Source: Sinotaia quadrata (taxonomy: Eukaryota > Mollusca > Gastropoda > Architaenioglossa > Viviparidae). From it: DNA of 64,000 bases. Shown in pieces: positions 28,801 through 43,800 of this stretch (position 1 is its first letter; every line of letters begins with the position of its first letter). The position numbers were made by a program, and so were the translations under genes. The stretch covers positions 67,472,891 to 67,536,890 of the forward strand of contig CM054179.1 in the NCBI GenBank assembly GCA_028829895.1, in the 5' to 3' direction. Under the pieces are notes generated by a model that was not told where the DNA came from, ran no database searches, and saw only the letters and a list, made by a program, of their open reading frames with translations.

Positions 28801-31800
28801 ACAGAAAAATTCTACCTGTAATCTATTTAACTCTTACTGTAACATGACAGAAAAGTTCTACCTGTAATCTATGTAACTGTTACTGTAACATGGCAGAAAG
28901 TTCTTAATATGACAGAAAAGTTCATGACCAGACTTCTTGCTACACCAAATTCAAAGTGATTAGACAATAGAATTATTTACAGCAGGTCAACTTTTGATCT
29001 CAGTCCATTGGCTGGTCTCAAAACTACTCATCCACCTAAAACCAGCTAATTTACATCAGCAAGTCTAGCACATTCTTTACCTGAGTTGTTTACTTCCAAA
29101 TTTGACACTTAAAAGTATCAGCACAAGCAGTGCCCAAGCTTAGGTTACTTTGACATTTAACAATTTATATAAAAATTAAATTTATAAATAGGGATAGCAA
29201 ATTTACTATGCCACAATGAGGATAGAAAGATTTTACCTGTGAGATCTGAGGGTTGTTGTTTTATTATGTAAGAATAGAAAAGATTTTACCTGTGAGATAT
29301 GAAGGTTGTTGCTGTATTATGTGAGAATAGAAAAATTCTTACCTGTGAGATTTGTAAGTTGTTGCTACATTATTTAGGATAAAAAAATTCTTACCTGTGA
29401 GATCTGTAAGGTGCTGCTGAAGCACGTCTCAGTGTGGCCAAAACAGAAACACCTTGCACATTCATCTCCACGAGTAGCTTGGAAGTTGAAACGTGGTGGT
29501 TGACAGATGCCCACTTGACCTGATCTCAACAATAAAGACAGTTTTAATTCAGTCACTTTATATTTGTTTTAAAATTCCTTTATTTATTAAAATAAAAAAA
29601 TTGTTACCATATTTCTTAAATGAACTGTGAAACAATAATTAAAAACTATCTGCTAATTTTATATTAACAACACTAGAATTTAGATGTTAAGGATTTGTTT
29701 TAAATATTTGTTATATATGTAAAAAATAATTTTGCCTACATTTCTAATCAAAGAATTTTAAAAACAAGTCTCCAACTGATTCCTTAGCCCTGTTCTCATT
29801 AAACAATGTCAAAGTGGGTTTGGATTACCATACTTCAAGTTCTTCACATCTCCAATAAGGAAATAAAACCAGAAATAATTTATTTCTAATTTTTATTTCG
29901 AAGTAAGAGTTCCCTTGGTTTATATTTCTCTGACAACATGCAACTTGATTGCAACTGGTTTGAAATTTCAAAATGTACTCACGTCGGACAATAATGAGGG
30001 CATCTGGTGTGGCAAAGATGCTGCCACGGTTGTTGAGGGCTTCACATGTGTAGGCCCCTGCATCCTCTGGTCGAGCAAAGCGCACAATAAGAGTGCCCCG
30101 TCCACCCTCACTGATTACAGTGATGCGTTCACCAGTTGGAATGTTGCCCCAGTTCAGGCGCCAGGTAATGAGTGGTGTTGGTACACCAATGGCTTCACAG
30201 TAAATGGTAAAGGTGCCATTTATTTCCACCTCAATCTCGGGCACAGGTGGTTTGATGATGGTTGGCACAACTGTTAATAAAACAAAAGTGAACTTTTGAA
30301 AATTTACCCCATAAAAATCTCAATGGTAATAATTATTTAAATTCGAAAATTTGCCTGAATTTGGTGAACATACAAATAATTTCAAACTATTTATATTTTA
30401 CTAAGTGAATTTCATATCACAAGTTTGAATTTTCAGGAAATGTACCATTAATTTATATACACTTTAAATGACCTATAAACTTATATATTTGAATAGGTTT
30501 TAAGTGAATGATAAGTCAAGTGAAACCTGATATTAAAGTATAAAGGTTTAATAAGTGATCTATTTTAGATAAAAAGATTAACTATAATAAGTAAGAAACT
30601 TATATTTGAACAGGGTTTAAATGAATGATAAGCCAAATGAAACCTGATATTAAAGCTTTAAAGGTTTAATCAGGTTACTTTATTAGATAAAAAATAAACT
30701 AAAAATAAGATTAGTTTGTTTACATTTAAACTAATATATATATAACTGCTTAAAGTAATAATTATTTTAAATGTAGATGATTTAGTAAACTGTAGTTAAA
30801 AATACATTTTATTTATACAGTTACCTAATGCAATAATGATTTCTGCTGAATTGAGAAAGACCTTTCAATATACATTTTACCCAGATATTTACATGGTCAA
30901 ACACTAAAATTGAGAAAGACCCTTTAATATACATTTTATCCAGATATTTACATGGTCAAACACTAAAATTGAGAATGACTCTTAAATATACATTATATGC
31001 AGATAATTATACTATAAAACTGATCTTGAGAAATCTTAATATACATTTTACACAGATATTTACAAGATAAAATACTGAAATTGAGAAAGATACTTTAGTA
31101 TATATTTTATCCAGATATTTACATGACAAAACACTGAAATTGAGAAAGATACTTTAGTATGCATATTATCCAGATATTTATATGATAAAACAAAAATTTT
31201 GTTTTATTGATATGCATTTTACCCAGGTATTTACATAATAAATATATATATATATATCTGCTTTATTAAGGCACCCTTTACATCAACCAAAAGTAATTCA
31301 CATACCAAAATTCTCTAAATGATAAAATGTTTAAAGAAGAATTTAGTAAAAGTATACAAAATCTATAATATGGGTAAAATTGATCCACATAAAAAAATAA
31401 AGAATGCAAATACAAATAAAAAAAAAAATTGAAAAGAGGAATAACTTACCACAGCCAATTTCATCAGATCGGTCTTGACAGTCTGTCTCTCCATCACACT
31501 GGTAACTGGCTGGCACACACTGGTCTCCACGATGGCACATGAATTGGTCAGTGCGACATGCAGCTCCAGGTGATCCAGTGGCTATAACACAGCAGACAAT
31601 TATTCTCTGACAATGACATTACTTTTAATTTAACTCAACATTATTGAGTATTGCAGTTAAACACAGTGGATGTGTCTACTCACAACAGCACACTGTTATT
31701 ATCTCACTTAAACACAATGAATATCTCACCAGCAACACAACATTCTAGAGTACTGAAGTTAAACAGTGGATGTGTAATCACAACATATTATTGAGTACTT

Positions 31801-34800
31801 CAGTTAAACTTAGTGGATGTGATCTCACAACAACAAAACATTATTGAGTACTGCAGATTAAACAGAGTGGATGTGTGCTCACAACAAAACAATGCTATTT
31901 AGTATTATAGGTAAATACTCTGAATGTGTACTAACAACACATTATTTAGTACAGTAATTAAACTCAACAAATGTATTAGCATTGTCATGTTAAACAGAGT
32001 AGATCTGACAACACATTATTGAATATGTAGTGAAATGCGGAAATCATATACTCACAACATTACAGAAGCAACACATTATTTAATACTGCTATTCAATGAA
32101 GCATGTATGTACCTATAAGCAATACAACATTACTTCACACACTGGGCAATTACTCAGGACAACATCATAGCACTATTTAAGATTGTAGTCAAATACTAAA
32201 CTTCATTATAATTAAATCTAGTTAATTCATAACTTATACTAATAGAAATTCATTAAAACCTTTAACTTTCATAATGTATTCAATTTATGATTTTGTAAAG
32301 CGAATCAAGAATACAAAATAATATTTAATAAATGGCTAAATATAGAAATAATTGCTACATTAATGTAAAAATCTGACAAAACAATGTTGCCATATATTGA
32401 CGGGTCTCATAAGTCTCATACATCTAAGAACAATGTCTACCATGAGAATGCTTTAATAAAGAATAACTTAACATGATAAATGAATAAGCATAACACAAGA
32501 AAGATGAGAAAAACGTACGACAGTTGGACTCATCAGAACCATCACCACAGTCATTGTCACCATCACAACGCCATATTTTCATTGCACAACGTCTGTTATT
32601 ACACAGGAATTCATTAGGCTCACAAGGCAAGGGTCGTTCTGCAATTTGAGAAATCACCAACTTTTAATATCATCACCACCATCAATCATACCTTTTTTTT
32701 CAATACATGCACTACAACACAAAAAAATCATTGATTTTAACACCAACACACATTAAACCATAACATTTCTTTCCAGGTTGTTATGTTATAAACCATGACT
32801 TTTCTTTCAATGCTCTTATAAATATAGATTTACTTTCAATGCTGTTATATTATAAACCTAGATTTTCTTTCCATGCTCTTATAAATATAGCTTTACTTTC
32901 AATGCTCTTATAAAGTTTACTTTCAATGCTGTTATATTATAAACCTAGATTTCTTTCCATGCTCTTATAAATATAGCTTTACTTTCAATGCTGTTATATT
33001 ATAAACCTAGATTTTCTTTCCATGCTCTTATAAATATAGCTTTACTTTCAATGCTGTTATATTATAAACCTAGATTTTCTTTCCATGCTCTTATAAATAT
33101 AGCTTTACTTTCAATGCTGTTATATTATAAACCTAGATTTTCTTTTCATGCTCTTATAAATATAGCTTTACTTTCATGCTCTTTGAAAATATAGCTTTTC
33201 TTTCCAAGCTGTTATAAACCAAAGCTTTTCTTTCCAAGCTGTTACATTATAAACCTTTCTGAGCTACTATATCATAAATCAGACATTTTATAAATTAGGA
33301 TAATTTGTCACATTGTAAACCATATTTAATATTTTAAAAGCATAACTCATATTTACCTTTAAATCTTTTATTAATAAATAATGTCTTTCTTTGTAATGCT
33401 GTAAAATCATATATTAGAGTTTTCATTAATACTATTATACAGCATAGCTTTCTTTTTAATGAAGTGATATGATAATTATAACTTTCCTTTTAATGAAGTG
33501 ATATGATAATTATAACTTTCCTTTTAATGAAGTGATATGATAATTATAACTTTCCTTCTAACATTATCATGTCGTAAATCATAGCTCTCCTTTTTAATAC
33601 TGTTATATTATAATCATAGTTTTCTTTGAAATATTGTTATAAATCATAAATCATAACTTTCCTTTTTAAATTGTTCTATCAACAATCCTATTTTAAAAAA
33701 AATATTTCTATATCATAAAACAAACTTATATTTAATGATGTTATAAATTATAGTTTTCTTTTCAATACTATTTATATCATAAATCATAGCTTTATTTTTC
33801 TACAATCACATTTGAAATTATAACATTCATTTTAAAACCACCATACTAGAAATCAAAGTTGCCTTACAATTCAATCACATTCCTTGAAATACTGTTATAA
33901 TAGAAATCATAACAGCCCTTTAAATTCTGTCACACCAGAAATCACAGCATTCATGCAAAATGAAATCAAATAAGTCCATTATGTACTGCCAAACCAGAAA
34001 TTATAATAGGCTTGTTAAAGAACAAAACAACATCAGTACATTATAGATTCAGGATATGCAAATCAAAATCCTAGATCAGTAATTTCACACAAGTGAATCA
34101 AAATCCTACATCAGTAATTTCCTAAGCAAGTGAAAAAAAAACAAAGTGGCAAAAACTCCAAATTCCTACCACAAGAAAATTCATCTGAACCATCAGAGCA
34201 ATCTTGCTCTCCATCGCAAAGGTAGTCACGTGGAATGCACTGATTGTTGCTGCACGTGGCTTCATCTTGCCGACAAGGACCAGGTGGTGTGGGTATGGGT
34301 GTGGATGGTGGGCCAACTGGAATGGTTTTTAAAAAAATTGATTTACAAATGCTGCTCACCATGTCATCAGATATTATTCAAACCTTTAACAAAGCAATTT
34401 AGAAATGAAAACAAGTTTTGAAAAATTCTAAAAGGCTGTTCCTATGGCATTACTAAAACTGTGATAACTTCAGTTTGTGGGCAATGTGTACTAAAGTAGA
34501 AAATGTGGAAAACAATAAAAAAGTGACTTCTTGTTTTTAACTCATTAAAAAAACACAAAAAACACATTATAAATTAAATGCAAAGGCAACATTTTATGTT
34601 ATCTAAGAGAACACATTTTTTACTTTCCAATGAAAAACATAAAGCACAAATGTTCTATGCAATTTGTACCACCCACTACACCCAAATTATACTTCTCTTA
34701 TGCAATGAAATGGCAAACAAGACAAAAATGCATTAAGAAATTTCTTAGTATTCACAAATTGAAGTGAAAAACTGCTACATAGTAAGAGTCCTGCTAGTAA

Positions 34801-37800
34801 GTCTTACAAGAACCACATAGATACTGATTAGAAATTCTGAGGAAAAAAATTTATTTAAAAGTATTTTTCCTCACCGGATTTAACACTAAATGAAGCATAT
34901 TCTCATGAAAATAATTTCACACTAGCAAAACTGCTACTAAACCTGTTATATTTCTAGCAACTAGTCAATTTGTAATAAATTTAATACAAAGTTTGAGAAC
35001 TACTACCTAACAAAAAATGATTTACATGAAATACTCATTATAGTCAACATCCAGACATTTGAGAACTACTACCTAACAAAAAATGATTTACATGAAATAC
35101 TCACTGTAGTCAACATCCAGACGGGCTGATGTTTGGAATGTTGATGCTGCCCCAATGACAGAGCATGTATAGCTACCAGCATCTTCCTTAGTTACACTGC
35201 GAATTGTCAACCGTCCTTGAGAATCATCGCTGGCAGATGCTGGCATACTCTGAAGACAAAGACATTTCAAGGATTTAAATCTCATTCAATTAACCTATTC
35301 AGATTTACATAAGATTATTTCCCCCCCAAAATCTGCCTAAAAAACTAGATGCAATCTTATATAACACTAAAGTCTTTTAGGCAATAACACAGGGGTGTAA
35401 ACAAATACTAACCTATATTAATGGTGATAGTTTTCACAGGGGCTAGTAACCCTGCCAAACAATGGTTTGGTATATTTTTCCTTCCAAAAAAAGATACAAA
35501 AACTACCCATCCTGAGGTCAGCCACATGTGAGAAATTTAGTCTATGGTCATTGATCAGTGAAATGAAATTTAGCATAAATGAATGTGAGTCTGTAAGATG
35601 TATGCTGGATTATGACACAAGCTACCATGAATGTGAATCTGTAAGATGTATCCTGGATTATGACACGAGCTACACAAATGTGAGTCTGTAAGATGTATGC
35701 TGGATTATGACACAAGCTACATGAATGTGAGTCTGTAAGATGCATGCTGGATTATGACACGAGCTACATGAATGTGAGTCTGTAAGATGTATGCTGGATT
35801 ATGACATGAGCTACAAGAATGTGAGTCTGTAAGATGTATGTGGATTATGACACGAGCTACATGTATGTGAGTCTGTAAGATGTATGCTGGATTATGACAT
35901 GAGCTACATTAAATGTTACTGTTTTAAACTTATCAGTATATTTCATACTGGATATTCTAATTTTAACTTTAATGCAATATGTAGTCATTAAAGTTAGTTA
36001 AAATAACCCTAATAAATATAACTTTGATTCTAGAAAAATGTACAATAAACATTCTTTTGGAAAATGCAAAAGCATCCAATCAGACTTTAAGGTGACTGTA
36101 TAAAATTCCTGTGTGGGTTCTAGAAGCAATTGATGTAATATCTAAAATAATGTACTTGTAGCAGAGATATTGTAGAAATATTATATTTGATAATTTAAAA
36201 AAAATGGAATTCTTTATTTGTATACTTGCTATCAGAAACGCGTTTATTCTGTAAAATAGCAATGTGCTTCGAAAATTAGTAATTCTTACTAGAGTTTTAA
36301 AAACTTTTTAGTAAATACATCCTTCTGAATAATACACTATGTTTCACATGAAAATAAACCTCAATTTTCTAACTATCCAAATTTTATTTCTTCTAAACTT
36401 AAAATAAGATAAGAGATGTGTAATATATTCATACTAATGTGTAGGCAAACTTTCCTGCAGAATGGCCATGCAGGCTAAACAAAGCCTTGACTAGCTGTGT
36501 TAATTATATCTGTGCCACGGGTAGGGAAGATTTGAGTTGTTTCTCACCTCTCCCTTCCCAACTAAAAAAGCAGGCTCTTAAAGGTTGTGAATAATGGCAG
36601 TTTCACTTTCTGGCTGAAATCATTTGAACTTTTATCATTAAAACTGCACTGTCTAATGTCCTGTTTAACAGTTTTGGCTGTAAAGCATAGGCTTGATGAC
36701 ACCCATATTTGCACATGAAGAAGTTAAAATATTAAAAATGTCATGCTAAAATTTACTCAACTGGTGCAAGAGATATTACCTAATAGATTTACATTAAATA
36801 CAGTAAATGATAGTATAATGGTTTTTTATCTGTAAGCAAGTAAACCTAAAGAGCAAAGCAGTCATTAGGTTAAAGCATAAATCATTGTTAAGATACCTTT
36901 CTGTAACCCAAAAAACTAAAAATGATCTTGACTCATTCTTCTCTTCTACATGAAATCTTTATAATCAAACACAAGTCTTCCTCAAAATAAATCATTATGA
37001 AAACATTCAGAAATTCATCACCAATTCAAATTTCCTTTTTCTGGATATAAATTTTTAATAATAATGTTGTGCATGTCACTGCATGAAAACATCCATTACT
37101 ACATTAATTTAAGAAAGTTTTACTCAGACAAGAAAGAAACAATGAGGAATCTGTTCTTTATGAATCCAAAGGAATATGCATTAAGGTTTAAATATGTGAA
37201 TAGGAAATATGTGTTGCCTATAGGAGACAGAAGTAGAGAAAGAGAAAGAAAGAATTTTAAAAAATTAATAAAAACTTTTAACTGAAGACTTACCAGATCA
37301 TCACGTGACCATTGCAAACGGATGTTTGCACTATCTAAACCAAAAGCCTCACATAAAAAGACAGCTGTCTGGCCAGTTCGAATTAGCAGGCTGGCTGGAT
37401 TGATCACCAATTCAATGTTTACACCTGTTAAAATATGAAAACAGATATAGTAACATAGCATTAATTGATAAACAAAGTGCAAAGAATTAGTTTGCTGCAC
37501 TGAGTCAGTTTGACAATAATTTGATTTCTTATTTACTTTACAGATAAATAATTTGCTATTGTATTCACAACTATGATGGCACTTGGATCAATTTCACACT
37601 AATATGTACTACACAGGCCATCCCTCCTGAGATGGGGATGGGGATGGGGAGTGCCTCGTTAAACTGACCTACGTACCAGCCAGACAACATTTCTGTCTCA
37701 GCTTTTAAATGTTCAGTCATTTTTGGTGGCAGTAGCTTAGTTTGATTAGTTTTCCTACTTTTTTAAAACTGAGTTTAGGACTGTTCATAGTGAGTTGGTT

Positions 37801-40800
37801 TATTTTAATTAGTAATTAATTAGTAACCATGGATTCAGAATCAAGTAAGAAAAGATGTCTACAAATGTATAACATTTCAAGTAAGGAGGACATATCTATA
37901 CTTTTTAACTGAAATAAAAAACAAACCAATTTGTTTGATATGTAATGAGGTGGTTTCAGTTCTTAAGGAGATTAACATGAAGTGGCATTACAATGCTAAC
38001 AAATTTACAAATTTAAATGTCTTGCAGATATTACAGATTGCCTGTCTACATAGGTCATCAGTCTTGTAGATTTACAGATTACCTGTCTACATAGAAATTA
38101 TGGATTGCCTGTAGATATTAAAGATATTAAGGATCACCTGTCGATCTAGATATTACAGATCACCTATCTTATGTAGACATTATGTCACTTGAGAGTCTAT
38201 GTATACATTACTGATCACATATGTAAACATTATGAATCACCTGACAATCTATGTAGAAAATAATAAAACATTAAAAGTGTCAATTGCTGCCCAAAATGTA
38301 GTTTCAATTTAATAATTTAATTTTTTAATATGATCTTCCAACCCTCTACATGTTTTGTAACCTACAGTATGAAAAACTATTATTTAAACTATTTCAGGAT
38401 TTAAAAAAAGTGAATTTAGACTCACTAAAGTACAAAAGTATATACTTTACAATTTAAAAGAAACGTACGGCAATTTTTTTCATCACTGCCATCATCACAG
38501 TCAATTCGGCGATCGCAGACTTGACTTAATGATATACAACGACCGCTGGACATGCAAGTGAACTGAGTCTGGAGACATGCTGTTCAGAAAAGATAATTAA
38601 AGTTCATTAAAATGCTCATCTTGTCATAGCTAGGGTATTGAAGTGAACTGAATCGAGATACATAGAAAAACTGAAGACTACTCAAATTAATGATAAAGTT
38701 ATCTGCCTGTACAACATTAAACCACAGGAAAAGACAGGAAATTTGTTATTAAAGAGAGGCTCCTGAGTAATAAAAAGGAAGTCTTGTACTAATCTTTTGG
38801 TGAAAAATATCTCTTGACAACTTTAATTTGCAAACTGGATTGACTACCAGACCTGATGTAAGACTCTGGTTGTGTGGTCAACAGGGTGGGTGGTGGGACA
38901 GCAACAAAACAAACAAACAAATAGCAAACTGATTATTAATTATTTATTTTTTACTAATTTGTATTTTCACTTACTGATAACGACATTTTCATTGAAAGCT
39001 ATCAACTATTTATCTTAATGAAAATGTATATTATCAGAGTTAATAAAATGAAAGCTTAAACAATACAAACAAAATAAGTGTAAACTCACGACAGCTTCTT
39101 TCATCACTTCCATCTTCGCAGTCAGTCCGTTGATCACAAACTCGACTTTCTGAAATGCACTGACCGGTTGATTCACAAGTGAACTGATCTGAACGACAGG
39201 CTACAGAAACATATGAAGGAAAGACACAGATAAATCATGTAAATAAACTGCTCTAAAATATGATTATAGTTTAGTATAGCTAAATGTACATATACAGAAA
39301 CAAAAAACATGGAACTATTCCTCAAAACCATTTCAGTTAGATCTAATGAAAACTAATTTAAAAGAAATTTAAGGAAAAATATACTTCAACTGATTAAAAA
39401 AAGTTGTAAAAAAGTAAACAGTTCTAACAATCACTATTAGAGTATGAATAAATGAATAAAAAGTTAACACATTTATACATATCTATGAAGTATTTGCAAC
39501 TCACGGCAATTTCTTTCATCACTGCCATCTTCACAATCTCTTCGTCGATCACAGACTTGTCCTGATAGAATGCAACGACCAGAGGACTGACAAGTAAATT
39601 CATTTGCTCGACAAGCTGGAGGTAAAAACAAAAGGAGCAGGAATAGATGCATTAATTTTGGTCTAAATTCAACAGAATAAACATGAAAACAAAAATCAAA
39701 CATGGACACATGTGCATGTGCATGCACACAGATATACAATATTTTATTCTTTTACATAAATCCAGCATGCACACAGATATACAATATTTTATTCTTTTAC
39801 ATAAATCCAGCATGAAAAATAATGACAAATAAAGGAAAATAGAGGCTTTCAATGTTAGGTAGCAACTCACGGCATTTCTTTTCATCACTTCCATCTTCAC
39901 AGTCATTTGTTTGATCACAAACTTTATCTCTTGTAATGCATCGACCAGTGGATTCACAGGTAAATTCATTTGTTCGACAGGCTGAGAGATAAAAAAGAGT
40001 TAAGATAAATTATGCCAAATGATGTAAAAATTGAAATTTAAAAAATTTAACAAATGTGTGACACCAATGACACCTAGTTAACTGATATGATTAATATTAA
40101 TTAATTAATCATCCTAACTAATTACAAGTGATGAGTATCTTAATTCATTTTATTAATGATCTTCCAGCAGACACCGCTTGTCTCTCTCACTTGGTGGATA
40201 TGTAGTGCTGTAAACGTTTTCTCACTTCCACAACATTAAAGATAAACATTTACTGTCACACAAGATTCTGTTTGTGGAAAACTTCTTACTAAAGGAGAAG
40301 ACAAATCCATCTTTACTTGATATTTAGCGAGATCTCATCCACCCACTTTCTTCTCCAACATAAGGTTATCAATATGCATAAGAAGGTCAATAAATTTATT
40401 AAATAAACAATCAAATATACCAATAATATGTACAATGAAATAGTTTATTTGACATCAATATTTCTATAAAACCACGTTCGAATAATTTTTATACTACACA
40501 TCCTAATAAAAAAATACAATTCAACAATTCAATACAAATCACAGGATAGTTCTTATAAGAGAACATAAATGGAGTTATTAGAGATAAACGATAAACCTGC
40601 ATTAAGCGCTATCTCAATAGTCTCTGCACTTTTGCAACAAGGTCACATGCTATAGTTCAGTTCAATTTCCACATGTTTCTCTCTGCATACGTCGAAAATA
40701 GTGATGCGCTGTTATTCTCTCAAGCCAACTCAAGTGCTTCTTCGCTATGTCAGTTCCTTCAAGTAGAATAAAAATTGTAGTGATTTCTAGTAACTTCTCT

Positions 40801-43800
40801 GTACCAGAAATTGCTTATGTAACCAGCATATCTTGCCACAATACATCAAAGGAGTGTAAGTGTATTCCTTTACACTTACACAAACTACGGCAGACGATTC
40901 CTGCACATATCATGTCATAATAGTTTACAATTGGGGAACCAGCAGATTCAAATAACACACAATGAAGAACTGAAAGCTGCTTTACTCTGAAAAATATAAA
41001 TATAACCAGGGAGCAAATTTCAAGTTTATCATTTTATAACTCCATTCTTTCTTATATTCCAGTCTCAACTCACAATTTCCTGCAAAAATATTTATTAGAC
41101 CGATACACAGCATAATAAATACAGCGTTATCAAAACAATGTCAAGTGTTTAGTATGCTACACATAAGCACCATAGTTTAAACATTTGTAGAAATAATAGT
41201 CTACTCACATATTACATCTTATTAAAACAAAAGTATAACATATCAAGAGCAAAATGCACAAAATATTTCCAAGTCCATTTTCTCTCAACCAATCAATTAA
41301 TTCAACATCAACCGAATGGCCGCCTTTCAAGATCAGACTTCTTTGCCATACCAAATTCAAATGATCAGACAATAGATTTCTCTACAGCAGGTAAACTTTT
41401 AGATCTCAGCCCATTGGCTGGTCTCGTTCTCGTAAATCATAACCATTGGATAATAAAAACTACTCACCCAGTTGGAATTAGTTTGCATTACATCAGCAAT
41501 TTCTAGCATATTCTCAACTGGGGTGTTTACTTCAACTTAGACAATTTAACAATTTAAATTTAATAAATTAGGGATAGACAAATTTACTCCACCACAAAAT
41601 GATATTCAGAAAACATATATAGTTAGATAAAGAAGTATAAGATAAATGAGTCAAGAATAAAGATGAATTAAAATTTAACCATTCATAACTAAGTGATGAC
41701 AAATATCAAAGCTTTAAAATAATTTACTCAAAGCTTTTAAATGATTTACTCAAAGCTTTTAAATGATTTACTCAAAGCTTTTAAATGATTTACTCAAAGC
41801 TTTTAAATGATTTACTCAAAACTTTTAAATGATTTACTCACGACAGTCACTTTCATCGCTTCCATCTTCACAATCATTTCGTCGATTACATACTCGATCA
41901 CGTGCAATGCAGCGTCCAGTGGAAACACATGTGAACTCAGTAGGACGACAAGCTGAAAATAAATATAATAATAAAATAACGAATATGAAATGAACGACAA
42001 AATAATAAATGTTACAGCAACCCCACCCCCCAAGTTACAACTCTCCCCCCCCCAGCTTATAAAAGAATAAAAATATATAAAAGATATAAAGTCAGCATGA
42101 ACCCGCACACACACACACACACACTCAAAAGAGATAATTAAAAAATTCTAAAACTTTGCCTTTATTTGAAACAATATTACAATTATACAAGTTTCATTTC
42201 AAAGCAATCACCTGAAATGATTTGCAAGTGATCCATGTTTATGCCACTTTTGACAGCAGTGTCAGAAGTCTACAGCAGTGAAGTGATTAAATTTCACTCT
42301 CAAATCATGATGGATGGTTGAAATTTCATCAAATCTATATCAAAGCTTCAATTTGACATTTGGAAGTAATCATGAGTTAAGGTCGGGTGTTCTTCCACTG
42401 AACTATTTTTGATGAAGAGACATGGGTGTGATAAAAAAATAAATATGGAGATTTTTAAGAGTGTGCCATGTTCATGCAATTCCAAGCACTCTACACTCAG
42501 GGCATAGATCAACAATCCTGAACCAGAGATTGGATGTGTGGGTGAAAATAACTATCAACTACCTTAATTTGTGAGATGGGGCTTGAGCCCTCAATCAACC
42601 CACTTGTGAGACTAGCACCTGGTCCTTGCAGCCACCCAGCTCCCCTATGAAGCACAATTCCAGCATCTCAGTGGAAATCACCAACCCTGACCCTATCCAA
42701 ACTTGCATGACAATGTTGGTTAGCTTTTAAAATATTGTTGATTATTTTTATTTTACATTCTTGGTATTGTTCATCATGAATTTGTACTTAATTAATTCAT
42801 AGATGTTTTATGAACATTTCAGATTTAGTCTGAAATGCCTGAAAATGGTCAGTAGTTTCTGTACAAAGTCAATGCATTGTGAAATCACTTGTCTCTTTAC
42901 AAGATCTTTCAGCTTTCAAAAAAAAAATCCCTGTTCTAGTGCACCCTACATATTCAGTTGACCTTGTATTATATGATTCATTTTATCCAACATATTAAAA
43001 TAAAGCTGAAGGCAGATTTGAGAGCATTCCAACAATCCATCATTATGTGAAAGGGAAACTAGTTTAGTTTACAGCTAAAGACTTCCACCTTTGGCAGAAA
43101 AAAGTGTTGGAATGCTTGCATATTATTATCAAAGGGAGATTATACTGAAAGGAACTGCTTTCATAATTGAACTTACAGCAGTTTCTTTCATCACTACCAT
43201 CACTGCAGTCATTTTGCCGATTACAAACTCGGTCCAGTGGAATACAGCGACCATCAGATTCACAGGTAAACTCATTTCTTTGACAGGCTGAAAGTTTAAG
43301 AAGAAAAAAATTAGGCAGGTAGCTACTGCAAATAATATAAATTACAATGCAAAGTTCAAAGGGATCAAGCAATTTCACAAATGTTAATCAGATTTAGTCA
43401 TTTCATTAGAAATAATTAATCTGTGACATTTTTAATCACATTAAATAACAAACTAAAATAACTTTAATAATTTTTATTATTAAAAAGACTGGTGATATTA
43501 CTTTTTCAAAAACAAACAAAATGAGCAATATGATTTGATACAATTATTACAATAATATTAATTGTAAACTTAGGCAACAATTTTAAGTGAAAAAGTCTAA
43601 TATATTAGTTTAAATATTAATTAAAGTTTATTTTTGTATTTCTTTCTTTTATCTGTTAGATGAAAATGTCTGCGGGATGGGTGGGGGGAATGTCAGAAGT
43701 TAACATTTGTAATGTGAAGTAACATTAATAACAAGAGAAATATTATTTTATAATATCTTTAAAATCTGAATTTGTTATACAAACCAGTTAATGATAACTG

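Noticed and set aside
34122..34316. Second minus-strand frame (64 residues) over exon 17
   Set aside because: Exon 17 in the frame with six LDLa cysteines and phase 1-1 fits the gene; the other frame is a shadow.
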